In this document: positions 23,817 to 36,179 of the stretch, one piece after another
Numbering within the stretch: the stretch's first letter is position 1
Layout: each line of letters begins with the position of its first letter
Assembly (NCBI GenBank): GCA_025642065.1
Contig: JAODUP010000026.1
Span: forward strand, 1,264,501 to 1,328,500
Source of the DNA: Paralvinella palmiformis
Taxonomy: Eukaryota > Annelida > Polychaeta > Terebellida > Alvinellidae
Direction of reading: 5' to 3'
Length of the DNA: 64,000 nt
Translations under genes and position numbers: made by a program
Notes under the pieces: model-generated
Databases searched by the model: none
The model's input: the letters and a program-made list of their open reading frames with translations, nothing else
Told to the model about the DNA's origin: nothing

Positions 23817-24369
23817 TTTTCGTTTTATTTAAAATTCCCCCCTCCCACAACACACGCGCATCAGCCACTGAGTCAGTGAGTTAGTCCGCGAGTGAGTGAG
23901 TCAGTTAGTCAGTCAGTTTAAAACTCAGAATATTATGACAAGTTCCGTGTTAGACGCACACTGACCACATACTAGACAGTGTGGCGGCTTAACGTTTGCT
24001 AGTAGACGTCTATCTGACGAGACTCAATAAATTAATATTCACAAAACGTGTCTACGACCCGGATGTTATATGATAATCACATCTGTTTATAATGGTAGCG
24101 GCATCTGGCAGGAGATAACATCCAGGTGTGTGTCAGACTCATCCCATAATGATAGGACATTGATACCCATCACCATCACCGTGATGACCCCATTTCTCTT
24201 ATCGTTAATTATACAATAATTTTCCATAATTATGGCATTAATGTACGTTGTAGACGAGTGATAGTTGTCAAACAAATTGATTGTCTAACTATAAACACGT
24301 CGACATAGACAAATATGAGGGGCTCGTGTACGCAAGCACGAACGTATATATATATATATATATATACAG
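23813..24369. other. Intronic DNA with short tandem motifs
   Basis: GAGT/CAGT motifs at about 23868-23915 and TA at 24345-24366. No gene was seen. Confidence 0.45.
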
Positions 24370-24560
24370 AGAGAGAGAGAGAGAACGGGGCTTGTACTCG
24401 GTACAACACATCTTGAACTCGGTAAAACACGTTTATACTCGGTAAAACTAGAGCTTGTACTAGATATAATCCAGCTTGGACCCAACATAATACAGCTTCT
24501 ACAGGGTACAACACATCTTGTACTCAGGTACAACACGGTTTGTACTCGGGACAACACATG
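24370..24560. repeat. Imperfect ~20-bp minisatellite, TACTCGGTACAACACA-type
   Basis: GA repeats (24370-24384) lead into about eight diverged units of CTTGTACTCGGTACAACACA. Confidence 0.75.
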
Positions 24561-24764
24561 ACATATAAAGATCGCATCATGGTTCCGATCTATGTGTTAG
24601 TGGATCTAGGACTCGTGGTACAAATTGTCGTCAAATCAACCGAACTTGTGGCGCCACCTTCACATCAATAACCGGAAGTTGACTGTTGAGCAGAAAACTG
24701 AGAGGAATTGATGCGTGACGACTGATGAGTTAATGTCATCAGAATTTGGTGAACATTTTGTAGC

Positions 24765-24912
24765 AACAGCCGAGCAGAACTACTACAAATTTGCCTGTTT
24801 AAGTTGAATTGTTTAGCCTCGTAGTGAATTATCCCACAAACACAGGTGCGCGTCGTATTCGAATCCACAACCTGGAGCTTTGTAGTGCAATGCCCTGACC
24901 ACTGGACCATCA
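24765..24912 (-). mobile_element. tRNA-derived SINE
   Basis: Minus strand: GGTCCAGTGGTCAGGGCATT, then CAAAGCTCCAGGTTGTGG, then ATTCGAATACG (box B), then CCTGTGTTTGTGGGATAATTC. It matches the plus-strand copy at 20867-20960 in head, middle and body. Confidence 0.7.
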
Positions 24913-25074
24913 GACACCATTCAAAGTAAAATGATCATTTTGTAGTTTCAGGTCAAAGAAATAAAATACATTAATAAAATAAATAAATAACCTAGCAACT
25001 GTTGAACTGTAGACTTACTGTAGAACAATATTTGACAGTCAGATTGATGATCAGAAACGTACTTATGTTCTAAT

Positions 25075-25148
25075 CGTCCAGAGTTGAAAGATTCTCTGTT
25101 CTAGATTCTCTGTACCTGTGCCTTATTATACACAGCTAAACACACACA

Positions 25149-25208
<60 letters not shown>
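25075..25208 (+). repeat. CA-associated dispersed repeat, copy 1, with (CA)n(TA)n
   Basis: The block GATTCTCTGTACCTGTGCC, TTATTATACA, GCTAAAC runs straight into CA repeats. The same block-to-CA junction occurs at 39.7 and 45.1 kb, and in reverse orientation at 40.4 kb. Confidence 0.7.
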
Positions 25209-26086
25209 AATATACACACACGTCTGCCGGTGGTACTCTTAATTAACTCAATAGTTTAACATCCCTCACCGAATCAATATCGAAGAGTTAGGTGTACTTT
25301 TTGTTATTGGTGTTGTTGTTGTTGTTGTTGTTGTTGTTGTGGTTGTAATATTTGTTTACGAAAACCCTTATAAATCTCTATTTGAAATGGGACATCGACC
25401 GTGGATGAGAGATGTCTGTGAACTAAAGGGAAGCTGTCGTCGGCTTTTTGGCAGCAATACAACTGACGAGGGATTGCACCAGTAGTAATTAACCGACCAG
25501 CTTGTGGCTAATCCTAGGTCAGATAATGGACTGTGATCATCGGTGGCGTCCTCTGGTGAATTATGAGGCGACCAACTCGTAAACGTCACCCAACTTACGG
25601 CTGAATACTTATAGACGACAGACCTGCATCCACTGGTACAACACACACACACACACACACACACACATAAACCCACACTTACATAGGATTAGCACGTGTT
25701 TGATGTTTCGGATTTCACTCGTTGGTGTATATCTCATGCATAATCACATTATCGTTTTGAAGAAAAAAGTTGTTTGTTTTTAGAGTGGGTGGGAAGGGGG
25801 GGGGGGGGTTATACTTCGTGTGGTAATTTGTCTCGTCCGAAATGGGGTCATTTAAAATTATTAACAATTTGACCAACTTTAGGTCGGTACATTTGAGAGA
25901 TCGTGAAGTGAAGAAATAGAATTTTACGGCCTTAACATTGTTTTGACAGTTGTTCACTGAATGGATGGTGATGAGAACAGTTCGATTGAACGTTGAACGC
26001 TAGGGTACGTTCCCTGTACGGATAGGACTCCCGGATTACAACCGACCGAGACAGATCAGGTGTCTTAAAAAGAGGTTAATCTGTTC
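25209..26086. other. Intronic DNA with GTT and GT/CA runs
   Basis: GTT triplets at about 25312-25340, CA at 25638-25668 and a poly-G run at 25797-25808. No gene was recognised. Confidence 0.5.
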
Positions 26087-26245
26087 CAGGTGTCAGATCA
26101 TGATAAGGTTAATGTGTACGTGTTCCAGGTGTCAGCTCATGATAAGGTTAATGTGTACGTGTTCCAGATGTCAGATCATGATTAGGTTAATGTGTACATG
26201 TTCCAGGTGTCAGATCATGATTAGGTTAATGTGTACGTGTTCCAC
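26087..26245. repeat. 39-bp minisatellite, about 4 units
   Basis: The unit begins AGGTTAATGTGTACGTGTTC and ends CAGGTGTCAGCTCATGATA. 39 is divisible by 3, which explains the repeating frame over it. Confidence 0.9.
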
Positions 26246-26407
26246 TCGGATTCCGATTGATCCTGTTCTATTCGATGTTAGTTAAAATCCGTTGACAATC
26301 ACATAATTCTATCCGAAGTTCGGTGACAGTTAGACCATCGTACAGGGTGACCACAGAAATGGCTTTGCCAATTAAAAACTATTCATATAATTAGACTACA
26401 ACATAAA

Positions 26408-26590
26408 GCAACTAATTGGTAGCGCGCTGGACCACATATCACTACCACCTGAGGTCGAATCTCGGCGTGGGCATATCTGAAGGTGTTGCATCTTTCATTT
26501 CGCTTCATTACCTTTGGAGGTCGTTCGGCCCATTTAGCCTACCTTGTGCACAAAAGCGGCCGTAAACCATCAATCATCATCATCATCAGT
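26408..26590 (+). mobile_element. SINE family A, near full-length
   Basis: AATTGGTAGCGCGCTGGACC, GAGGTCGAATCTCGGCGTGG, CATATCTGAAGG, GGAGGTCGTTCGGCCCATTT, CGTAAACCATCAATC, then an ATC tail. The first bases of the tRNA head are missing or diverged. Confidence 0.85.
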
Positions 26591-26990
26591 GGGATATATG
26601 TTCTTGAAGTGAATACCGCGACACGCTTTACGATTTGGATCGCTCCTGAACTCGTCACGGTATAAATGTCGAGGGTAGTTCTACACAACGTGTCGTACAA
26701 AAATCGTACCTCAACAGTTTTATATTTCATGTCACGTGATGTTGTTATGGTCTTGGGAGTACTCCGTCTAAGCGTTTCCGAAAGGTAACTTTATACCTGA
26801 AATGATTTTCGAAGACAACGAAGAAGCTCTCAACGTTATAATTACCACCGGCCGGCGAAAAGCAATGCCATCCGCCATCGAACTCAACTCGTCTGGGTAA
26901 ATGTGGTTTTGTTGTATGCGCAATACTCGTTGTTTAGCATTCATTTTGTGTTTAGTGGGAATAATTCTTTGTTTATCGTGAAATTCACTT
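26591..26990. other. Intronic DNA without supported features
   Basis: Nothing recognised. Confidence 0.4.
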
Positions 26991-27245
26991 TTTGTGTGTG
27001 TGTGTGTGTGTGTGTAATGGCCGAAATAATAAAAATGGCTTCACCACGGGGACTAATTCTAAGTGAATTTAGAATTTACAATAGATGACATATTCGGGGC
27101 GGAGAAAACCTTGCCAGTTGTCTGATTGGATGAAAGACTCCTCCTAATATAATGCCACGGCCAGGATTCGAACCTGCGACCTGGCGCACAGCGTGACCAT
27201 GAGTACGAAGGTCCCACACTCTTATCCACTGTGCCGTTTAGTACG
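26991..27245 (-). mobile_element. tRNA-derived SINE ending in a CA tract
   Basis: Minus strand: GGCACAGTGGATAAGAGTGT (box A), CAGGTTCGAATCCTGGCCGT (intact box B), a 120-bp body including GTTTTCTCCGCCCCGAATAT, then a CA run (TG on the plus strand at 26994-27015). The strong box B suggests a fairly young copy. Confidence 0.7.
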
Positions 27246-27926
27246 TATTGTAGACGATAAAGCGATTCACAACGACAACATCAAGGTATCTGTTGAGTTG
27301 GACACAGCACAATATTTGAAAAAAATGGGACTATTCCTAATCTAAACTAACATGTTCCTTATAGCCACTTCGTCATATCACTGATATACTAATAACTGAT
27401 ATGATAATCACCGATACGATAAACTGATTGGATAATACCTGGTCAGTTATTAATCAGTTCAATTCCGGAATTGGAATTGAAATTAATTTACCATTTAATT
27501 TTTTAATTCAGATATTCCATGACAATCCTACGTGGGATAAAACTACTCGGAGTAGCTATTCCAAGTAGGTACTCGGAGTAGGTACTCGGAGTAGGTACTC
27601 GGAGTACCTTACTCGTGGTAAAAAAGTAGTAGGCAAAAAAGAGTCGGTAAAAAAACGGAATTGGAATTGATACATTTGATTTGGAATTGGAACTGACAAA
27701 TTTGATGTAGAATTGGAATTGACCCCATGTCTGTTTCACACCATAATGGCCCTCCTTTAATGACTGATATCTAAGAGTTCAGGATTCCGTCTATTGTCCT
27801 TCAGGTGTTTGACGTCATTCAGTGGGTCCGCCAAATTGATAAATTCGCTATGAATCTGGGATTTTTAGGTAGCTTCATCAGGTATTCTCCAATTCTGCTA
27901 TCTGCTGACCTGGCAAAATAATTCAC

Positions 27927-27982
<56 letters not shown>

Positions 27983-28639
27983 ATTAATCTATCAATGTGA
28001 CTTTCCTTATTCTCTCACTCACTCACTCATGCATAAGTACTTAACCGTCGATTCATCTACTCACTCATTCCCTCAGTTACTTAGTTCCCCCCCCCACACA
28101 CACACACACGCGCGCGCGCGCTTGAAAGTCTCCGCGACAGAATGACAAATTAACTTGGCACCAGATGCTAAAAATTGTATGAAGCGCAGCTCTTATTATC
28201 TGTCGCGTCAAGGTAATTATGCGTAATATTCATAGCAAATTTATGATAATTAGTCACTCTACGGCGGTCTTTTTAGTTACATGGCCCGGAAAGCCTCCCA
28301 ACCCACACCCTCGGCTCACCAGGACAGCTGTTAGGTAGATATTTATTACCGAAATATATTAAATATGAAGCGACCCTTATGGGGGCTTTATCACAGGTAT
28401 TAGGCGGTTATAGCTGACTTGCCTTAATACATATATCATGACATTATGGTGGGGTTAGGTCGAGTAATACACTCGTTGTTTATTTATAAAGATAATGGAG
28501 TGGATGCGTGGAGCTGGGTATATATGTATGTATGTAATGTGTGGGGGTGGATCCTGTATTTTGTGTCTGTGTGTGTGCGCGCGCGCGTGCGCGTATGTAG
28601 CTCTGTGTGCAGGTGTAGGGGAGGGTCTTTTTCCCTAGT
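27246..28639. other. Intronic DNA with short arrays
   Basis: A 13-bp TACTCGGAGTAGG array (about 27545-27610), a TA microsatellite (27931-27979), ACTC motifs (28013-28030) and CA/CG (28096-28121). No gene was recognised. Confidence 0.5.
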
Positions 28640-30400
28640 CCAAGTCCCTCTTGTTCCATATCTAACGTCCCTCCTGTTAACCAGTCCATGTCCCTCTTGT
28701 TCCGTATCCGACGTCCCTCCTGTTCTCAAGTATCCTATTCTAACAACCTTCCTATTATTTAGTCCATATCTCCTGTTCCCTATCTCACGTCCCTCATCTT
28801 CTCCAGTCCCCGTATCTCCTGTTCCCTATCTCACGTCCCTCATCTTCTCCAGTCCCCGTATCTCCTGTTCCCTATCTCACGTCCCTCATCTTCTCCAGTC
28901 CCCGTATCTCCTGTTCCCTATCTCACGTCCCTCATCTTCTCCAGTCCCCGTATCTCCTGTTCCCTATCTCACGTCCCTCATCTTCTCCAGTCCTCGTGTC
29001 TCCTGTTCCCTATCTCACGTCCCTCTGTTCTCCAGTCCCCGTATCTCCTGTTCCCTACCTCACGTCCCTTCTGTTCTCCTGTCCCTGAGTCTCCTGTTCC
29101 CTATCTCACGTCCCTTCTGTTCTTCTGTCCCCGAGTCTCCTGTTCCCTATCTCACGTCCCTTCTGTTCTTCTGTCCCCGAGTCTCCTGTTCCCTATCTCA
29201 CGTCACTCCTGTTCTTCTGTCCCCAGTCTCCTGTTCCCTATCTCACGTCACTCCTGTTCTTCTGTCCCCGAGTCTCCTGTTCCCTATCTCACGTCCCTCC
29301 TGTTCTCCAGTCCCCGAGTCTCCTGTTCCCTATCTCACGTCCCTTCTGTTCTCCTGTCCCCGAGTCTCCTGTTCCCTATCTCACGTCCCTTCTGTTCTCC
29401 TGTCCCCGAGTCTCCTGTTCCCTATCTCACGTCCCTCCTGTTCTTCTGTCCCCGAGTCTCCTGTTCCCTATCTCACGTCCCTTCTGTTCTTCTGTCCCCG
29501 AGTCTCCTGTTCCCTATCTCACGTCTCTTCTGTTATTCTGTCCCCGAGTCTCCTGTTCCCTATCTCACGTCACTCCTGTTCTTCTGTCCCCGAGTCTCCT
29601 GTTCCCTATCTCACGTCCCTTCTGTTATTCTGTCCCCGAGTCTCCTGTTCCCTATCTCACGTCACTCCTGTTCTTCTGTCCCTGAGTCTCCTGTTCCCTA
29701 TCTCACGTCACTCCTGTTCTTCTGTCCCCGAGTCTCCTGTTCCCTATCTCACGTCACTCCTGTTCTTCAGTCCCCGAGTCTCCTGTTCCCTATCTCACGT
29801 CCCTTCTGTTCTTCTGTCCCCGAGTCTCCTGTTCCCTATCTCACGTCACTCCTGTTCTCCTGTCCCCGAGTCTCCTGTTCCCTATCTCACGTCACTCCTG
29901 TTCTTCTGTCCCCGAGTCTCCTGTTCCCTATCTCACGTCCCTTCTGTTATTCTGTCCCCGAGTCTCCTGTTCCCTATCTCACGTCCCTTCTGTTCTCCTG
30001 TCCCCAAGTCTCCTGTTCCCTATCTCACGTCACTCCTGTTCTCCTGTCCCTGAGTCTCCTGTTCCCTATCTCACGTCACTCCTGTTCTTCTGTCCCCGAG
30101 TCTCCTGTTCCCTATCTCACGTCACTCCTGTTCTCCAGTCCCCGAGTCTCCTGTTCCCTATCTTACGTCCCTTCTGTTCTCCTGTCCCCGAGTCTCCTGT
30201 TCCCTATCTCACGTCCCTTCTGTTCTCCTGTCCCCGAGTCTCCTGTACCCCTATCTCACGTCCCTTCCGTTCTTCTGTCCCCGAGTCTCCTGTTTCCTAT
30301 CTCACGTCACTCTTGTTCTTCTGTTCCAGAGTCTCCTGTTCCCTATTTCACGTCCCTGTTGTTCCCCAGTCCCCGTATCTCCTCTTCTTTATCTCACACC
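28640..30400. repeat. 46-bp minisatellite, about 35 units
   Basis: The unit is roughly TCTCCTGTTCCCTATCTCAC, GTCCCTTCTGTTCTTCTGTC, CCCGAG. A 535-codon open frame (28446-30053) covers most of it. The unit has no stop in any plus-strand frame and 46 is one more than a multiple of 3, so the peptide cycles through SPVPYLTS, VSCSLSHV and SLLFPISR. That is the signature of an out-of-phase repeat, not of a selected protein. The purine/pyrimidine strand asymmetry is marked. Units diverge toward both edges. Confidence 0.92.
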
Positions 30401-30689
30401 CCTCCTCTTCCCTCTTTTCTGTGTTTATAATATTTTTCTCTTTTTCAGTCACTTACCCCTTTTTCCCCTTTCATATTCCCCATCTTCCCACTTCCCCCCA
30501 TTCAGCCTATCATCCCCACCCTGCATGTTCCGACTGTTCCTGCTACAATTAAACTTAAAACATTATAATTACCTTCTACCCTTTGAAGTGGACGTTTCAC
30601 GTTTTATCGTCTGCTTCATGTTGACAGTCAGTAAATTATATTTTATAATTATCAACAACAATTCAGAGTCATAAGATACTAACACAGAA

Positions 30690-31160
30690 CAATATGGCCG
30701 CGGAGAAGGAAGCTTCAACCTCGGAGTCTTAAAATCATCAATTTCTAATCAAGTTTCGCGCCTACCACGTGTCATAATTCGGCCAAAAGCCGAACTCGGC
30801 GGCCGCCCATTTCATCGTATACTCCCTGACCCGCCGAGTAGGGATCGCGCGTGATAATTTCTCGATTATCGCCACTTATCAGCTGATTGGCTGTCAGTCG
30901 GCGGCGGATCCATGTCTCGCCGAATGCATGCATCATTTATAATAAATGATGCGGATGAGTGGAAAAAACCCAGTTCGGTGTGTTAGTTCCGGAGTTAGCC
31001 ACTAGAGGGCAGGATATTTATTCGAATCGGGCACTTGGGAATTAATCCGTTACGCGGCGCTGCGATCAGACAGTCCAAGCCCAGCTGACCGGTTGTTAAT
31101 GCCGATCACGTAGTAACCATTTCTCGCCGTTTACGAAGAAAAATGTTTCCAAAGAAAACA
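30690..31160. promoter_or_regulatory. GC-rich unique island, candidate enhancer
   Basis: This stretch stands out from the surrounding AT-rich repeats by unique, CpG-containing sequence. It contains a palindrome at 30930-30952 (arms GCATCATTTAT around one base; TTTAT/ATAAA suits caudal/Hox-type homeodomains), GATTGGCTGTCAG (CCAAT-type plus TALE-like CTGTCA) and CACGTG at about 30768. Its position in the receptor intron would suit a cis-regulatory element. Function is inference. Confidence 0.35.
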
Positions 31161-31319
31161 CGAAAATCTGTTTTAAAAACATGGCCGACGGCAGCTGGTA
31201 CACTGTAAGGGAATATTCTAAACGAATGTAATAATAGTACCATTCCAAACTACAGAATATTATAAAACACGGATTGTTTAATAATCGTAATGTTTTAAAT
31301 TTGATTGTTACTTATTCAT

Positions 31320-34012
31320 TCCTGTTTATAATAATAATAATAATTAATTATTAATAATAATAATGTATATTTAATAAGGTGCCCTTACTAGCAGGAGCCA
31401 TTCAAAGGCGCTGTATAAATAATATGTAATATAATAATACCCCAAATAATGTCTGTAAAAACCCTGTAATGATTGCACCTGCAACAGTATCTGACTGGAT
31501 GACCTGAGTTTTCGGGATCACTTTCTAATGGAAACCATTTCACACAGGTATTCTGGCGCCATATCATTAATAGATTTATAAGTTATTAACAGAATTTCCT
31601 TTGGAAAATTTTTTGGTTTTTAAAACTTTTTTTCAAGCGCACTTTCTGAATTCGCTGAAGGCGATTAATGTTATAATCGATATGTCATATAACAGTGAGT
31701 TACAATAGTCTATACGAGATGTAACAAATGCTGAACTACAGTTACAAGTGATTCTTGTGTCATGAATTTTTTTAAACAGTGGATGTTTTTAAAGATGGTA
31801 GTAGGCAGCTCGGCATACTGATGTGACATGTTCATGTTAATCATTGGTCAAAAAAAACCCCCAGATTTTTTACTGACCCATTAATTCGAAGATGCACCCA
31901 TCTGTAATCCTGGTGTCTTTAGGGATTTAACACAATGTGGTGATGCCAAATATAAAATATTTGTTTTATTATCATTAGTTTTAGAAGATTTTGAGTCATC
32001 CAAGCCGAATATCGGCAATACAATGTTCTAAATTCTTCAAGGAAGAGGAGAAATTTAACTCATTGTCAGGATCCAGTAATATATACAGCTGTGTGTCATC
32101 AGCATACAAGTGATTTTTTAAAACCCCAAATATCCCAAAGGACCGGATAAAAACCAAAATAACCCTTTAACCCAGCAAAAATGTTCAGATAAAATCCATG
32201 AAAGACACTCTCGGGGAGCGTTGTTCCAGATAGGATCAAAACCATTCAAGTACTTTACCTGACAGAAAACATGTTTTTTAAACCCTAAAAAAAAGTACAT
32301 TATGGTCAACTGTATCAAATGCAGCAGACAGGTCCAGAAGAACAAGTATTACTGGCTTGCCTTGATCAATTGACATCATAAATAATTTTTTCCTCAAACC
32401 AAGGCTGTTTCAGTGCTTGACCACTTTTATAGGCGACTGTATTTCATTAGGGTTATTATTGATTAAATATTTGTTTAGAGGGAAAGCAACTGCCTTTTCT
32501 AAAATTTAGAAAAAAATGTAAGATTTAAACAGGTCTGAATTTTTGAATATTACAGTCCATAGTGTGTTTTATTAATGGTTTTACGGGGCAGTTTTTGGAT
32601 CTTGGGAAAACACCCAGAGAAATGATTTATTAACTATATTTGAAATTGGGTTTATCAGAACATCCAGACAATCTTTCACAACCATGTAGGCATGGGTCAA
32701 CGAAAAAGCATTAGATGACTTTTTCAGAAACTGTCTGATATCAGTCTCAAAACCAAAGATCCATCAGGAAGAATCTTCTACCAATGGCTTACCCTGTGAT
32801 AAGGTGCTGGACGGGAAACCCCACTATGTATTTTTAATATTTTTTGACAGAAGAAGTTATTAAAACAATGGGCCATATCTTTATCAGTTGATATTATTTG
32901 GGAGGACAGTTTGACTTTTATGTAATACTTTATTCACAACACTGAAAACAGTCCTTTGTTTTCCCTTTATGCTTTGATCTTTTTATTATAATATTCAGAT
33001 TTGCAAAGGCAAGGGTATTTTTAACAAGTTTTTACTGACCTTGAAAATTTCAAAATGAACACACAAACTGGTCCTGATCCCAAACCGCTCACAATACCCT
33101 GTGTCTCTTTGCAGCCTGTATGTCCCCCAGATGATCCACATCATCCGGGGGATCCAATACCAAAAAGAGACCGCAGATCAGCAAGAAAAGCCTCCTTGTC
33201 AATTGACTTATATCTTCTATATGAAATAACTTTAGCTGAAACAGATTGTTTCTGTAAAGATACATTAATGTCAACAAGAAAATGATCATACAGCATGGAA
33301 GACACAGACACACCTTTAATCAAATTGTCATCATCACGGGAGATGACAAGATATAAGATGTGACCATGTCTGTGTGTTCTTTCTTGGACATGCTGCCTGA
33401 ATTGCAGATTAAGAATTCGCCAGTTTTTGGGATCTGCATTCCTCTGGCAATCCCAATGTATATTGAAATCACCTAAGATCAACAGATGACCACTGCTGGT
33501 AGCAAGAGAGTCAACAAATCCCGAAAATTCCTTGAAGAAATCTACTGCTTTCAGGCCATTTTTCTTAGTGGGGTGTAATCGGTAGATAATAGCTACACGA
33601 ACCCTTATCCCCCCCCCCCGATATAAATGTCAGTTGGTAATTTTTCAAAAGACTAAACATTAAAACGCAAAGGGTTTCACACTTCAAAGAATCACGGAGA
33701 AGAATGCCGACTCCCCCACCTTTTTGTGTCAATATCCAGCTGGAGTCACATCACCAACAATTTTCTTGTCTGAAACATTATCTGTCAGATCGACTGACAG
33801 TTAATAAGACCAATACTTACATTTTGTACAGCTGTGCCATTATATGGTGTTATTGGCACAGTGATCAAATTACTGGCATCAGACCCAATCTGCTTTGGAT
33901 GTTTTCCACTACGTGGGCGCATCGCTAAACAAATGCTATTACCACCATAGGGTCGTAATGCAAGCAACTGATCTCTACTATAATTCATTATAATTATAGA
34001 AATATAAATCAA
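31320..34012 (-). pseudogene. Inactive LINE (CR1/L2-like): endonuclease and RT remnants
   Basis: Read on the minus strand the parts come in order. 34012-33785 encodes a start-of-endonuclease segment ending SIGLINCQSI. 33482-33141 has MILGDFNIHWD and a THRHGHILYLVIS block, the apurinic-like endonuclease core. 32345-32118 corresponds to the RT block usually reading LLDLSAAFDTVDH, here frameshifted. LYADDTQLYI (about 32110-32080) is the catalytic motif. A TSRIDYCNSLLYDI segment (about 31750-31680) is the post-RT region typical of CR1/L2-type elements. The 3' end has GGCTCCTGCTAGTAAGGGCA and an ATT-rich tail near 31330-31365. Multiple frameshifts and stops make it inactive. The region also carries many homopolymer indels. 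Confidence 0.82.
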
Positions 34013-34344
34013 TTTATATTAATATAGATTAAATCTATATTACATAATATGCAAAATACACCAGTTTCACTGATGCAACTTATCTAATAGCTGAACTAAT
34101 CGAGAAATATTCCGGTGCTATTACATCGAGAACCGGTCATAATTATAAGTGATCGAATGTTAAAATAATTTTAAATCACGATATTTAATTACAACGAAAT
34201 AAACGAATGTTTACGAGTGTTTCTAGTTCGTGTGATAGCTTCTCTTTATAGTACCCTATCACCATGGATATAATAAATGAACTCTAAAGATTGCCATCCA
34301 TTATAGGTTGAGGTCAAACACAACACAATAATAACAACACTTCT

Positions 34345-34415
34345 TGGTTTTGTTGTTCAGGGAGAATCCCCAGGCTGTCGCTTAATCAGCACAGCCTCTA
34401 TGTTGGAGTGGTTGA
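34345..34415 (+). repeat. Two-hairpin short repeat, copy 3
   Basis: GGGAGAATCCC is followed by a stem at 34373-34396: GGCTGT pairs with ACAGCC, a bulged C, then GCT with AGC. Relative to copies 1 and 2 (GCC with GGC), both sides of one pair changed, so pairing is kept. Confidence 0.65.
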
Positions 34416-34499
34416 GAAACATCCTCCCCCACCACTCACAGGGGAGCAGTACGGAAAGATGGAGCCGAAATACCCTGAGGGTGGTCACTGCCAGAGTGT

Positions 34500-34712
34500 T
34501 TTACGTCCTCAGGGTTTTTTTTAACGTCCCCCTTTATTTTAAAATAATTCAGTGGAGACGGCAGCGCCATTTAACGTGGTCAGTCACCCACGATGTAGTG
34601 AGCCGAGAAATTAATCGCTGGAAAAGTTTCGACCTCTTACGGGGTTCGAACCTGCGACCGTTGGCACCAAGTGCCGGGTACTTAACCGCTAGGCCACCGG
34701 AGCTCACTAACA
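34500..34712 (-). mobile_element. tRNA-derived SINE with intact boxes
   Basis: Minus strand: GAGCTCCGGTGGCCTAGCGG (box A TGGCCTAGCGG is a perfect TRGYNNARNNG match), TAAGTACCCGGCACTTGG, then GCAGGTTCGAACCCCG (perfect box B), then a body with TTAATTTCTCGGCTCACTAC. The acceptor stem does not pair, so it is a SINE, not a tRNA gene. Confidence 0.75.
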
Positions 34713-34874
34713 CTTTTTAAAATGTGCGATTGATATATGACGTGGATGTGGCGTGGAAGCGCCATCTGGTGAATAGTTTGGTGGTTGTTACCCCATTGTT
34801 TACGCCGATATCAGCGGCAAATGGCGGCCTTTGTTCCGTTAATTCAAAGTTGTTGTTCTATGGCATCTCCCCCC

Positions 34875-34905
<31 letters not shown>

Positions 34906-35847
34906 TGTGCGCGTGGTGGCCCTCCCACCTTATCGTAGCAAGCTAAAGCACGAGTCCATTTACTTCATACCATAAGCACTATAGTTGACAAATGACATAT
35001 ACAGTGGCCGGAAGAACAACTAAGGTCTAAACGAATTCTGTTTACACGAAGAAAAATATAAAAATGGTCCTTAAAATATCCAGGCCAGGCCAGGCCAGGC
35101 TAGATAAGGGTGGGCTAGCCGGCGGCGGATGTAGAGCTTCCATTTAGAGTGATTAGTCAGACTGGCAGTGATGATGTTAGGTCAATGAAGGGGTCATTTA
35201 GCGCGATGGCGGTGTGCCGAAATATGTCGCCAAATTGATGTATTATCGCTCGGCCAATAAACAAATTTATTTCCGTTACCACGTTCTGGCAAACAGCAGT
35301 TGGTCACTTGTGGGCGTTATCTCGAGAAGGGAGGCGGACACGCTCTCACGCGCGCGCGCGCACACACGCACGCGCACTCATTCGAACAGTCGACGCAATA
35401 ATGCTTAATAATTGTGAGCATCATCTTTTCCTAAAAAAACTAGAACGGAAATAATCTATAGTTCGTCAGTCACGTGACGTTCGGTGAACAAAATATGGGG
35501 TAACCACCAGATGGCGCTGTAAATGAACAAATAGTTCTCTCAAATATTAGTACATTTAACGCGATATTACTACATCCACTATCTGTTGTTTTGTTTTTTG
35601 TTACCTGTGGAACCCGTATTGTATTTGGTTTAAGTAAGACAAAGTGTAATTATTGCATTTCCGTTCGTGTCGCGGATATAAATGTTTAGTGACATTATTT
35701 CCGGTGTAAGATATGTGATATTAATTCTATTTATAACTTTATTACTCCGTCGTAGGCAGACGACTCGCGTTCCTCGGAGAACACGTGTCATTTCTTGATT
35801 TATTTCAGTTTATGCAATTTCATACCAGGATTTGGTATTCACATCAT

Positions 35848-35850
<3 letters not shown>
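34713..35850. other. Intronic DNA with short arrays
   Basis: CT/GT run (34873-34910), a 5-bp CAGGC array (35082-35100) and CG/CA runs (35346-35376). AGGTCAATG at 35179-35187 is a lone half of the P-like TIR motif. No gene was recognised. Confidence 0.45.
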
Positions 35851-35887
<37 letters not shown>

Positions 35888-36065
35888 GGGGTTCAGTTAA
35901 ACTAGTTATATAGTCCGCACAGAAAAATATATGCTCACCAGAATATGTTGGCAATGCGTATAAAGTCACTGGCACAAAGTAGGAATCGTGAATTAATCGT
36001 GAATAGAACCTCTGGACAATTCATCAGGGAATTGGTTCCGGAGAGCGACTTCTTTAAGGCGAGTA
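35851..36065 (-). repeat. CA-associated dispersed repeat, diverged copy
   Basis: A TG run (35851-35886) is followed on the minus strand by blocks related to other copies: AATTCCCTGATGAATTGTCC, AGAGGTTCTATTCACG, TTTGTGCCAGTGACTTTATA. Divergence next to the CA tract is high. Confidence 0.5.
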
Positions 36066-36179
36066 GTAATACAAAAATAATGACCTAAATCCAATCGGTG
36101 TCACTAAATCTGACAACCGTAGACCCACATTTCTAGTCACCATCACCGAATCACCGTCACCAGGTTAAACCGGTGACTC

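Noticed and set aside
28446..30053. 535-codon open frame on the plus strand
   Set aside because: It is the translation of a 46-bp tandem repeat with no stops in any plus-strand frame; the peptide rotates through three frames, so no protein sequence is being preserved.
34600..34712. Possible tRNA gene with perfect A and B boxes
   Set aside because: No pairing acceptor stem; the sequence continues into a SINE body. The same applies to the other tRNA-like heads listed.
35179..35187. AGGTCAATG as another P-like end
   Set aside because: Only one half is present; no partner end or 8-bp duplication was found nearby.
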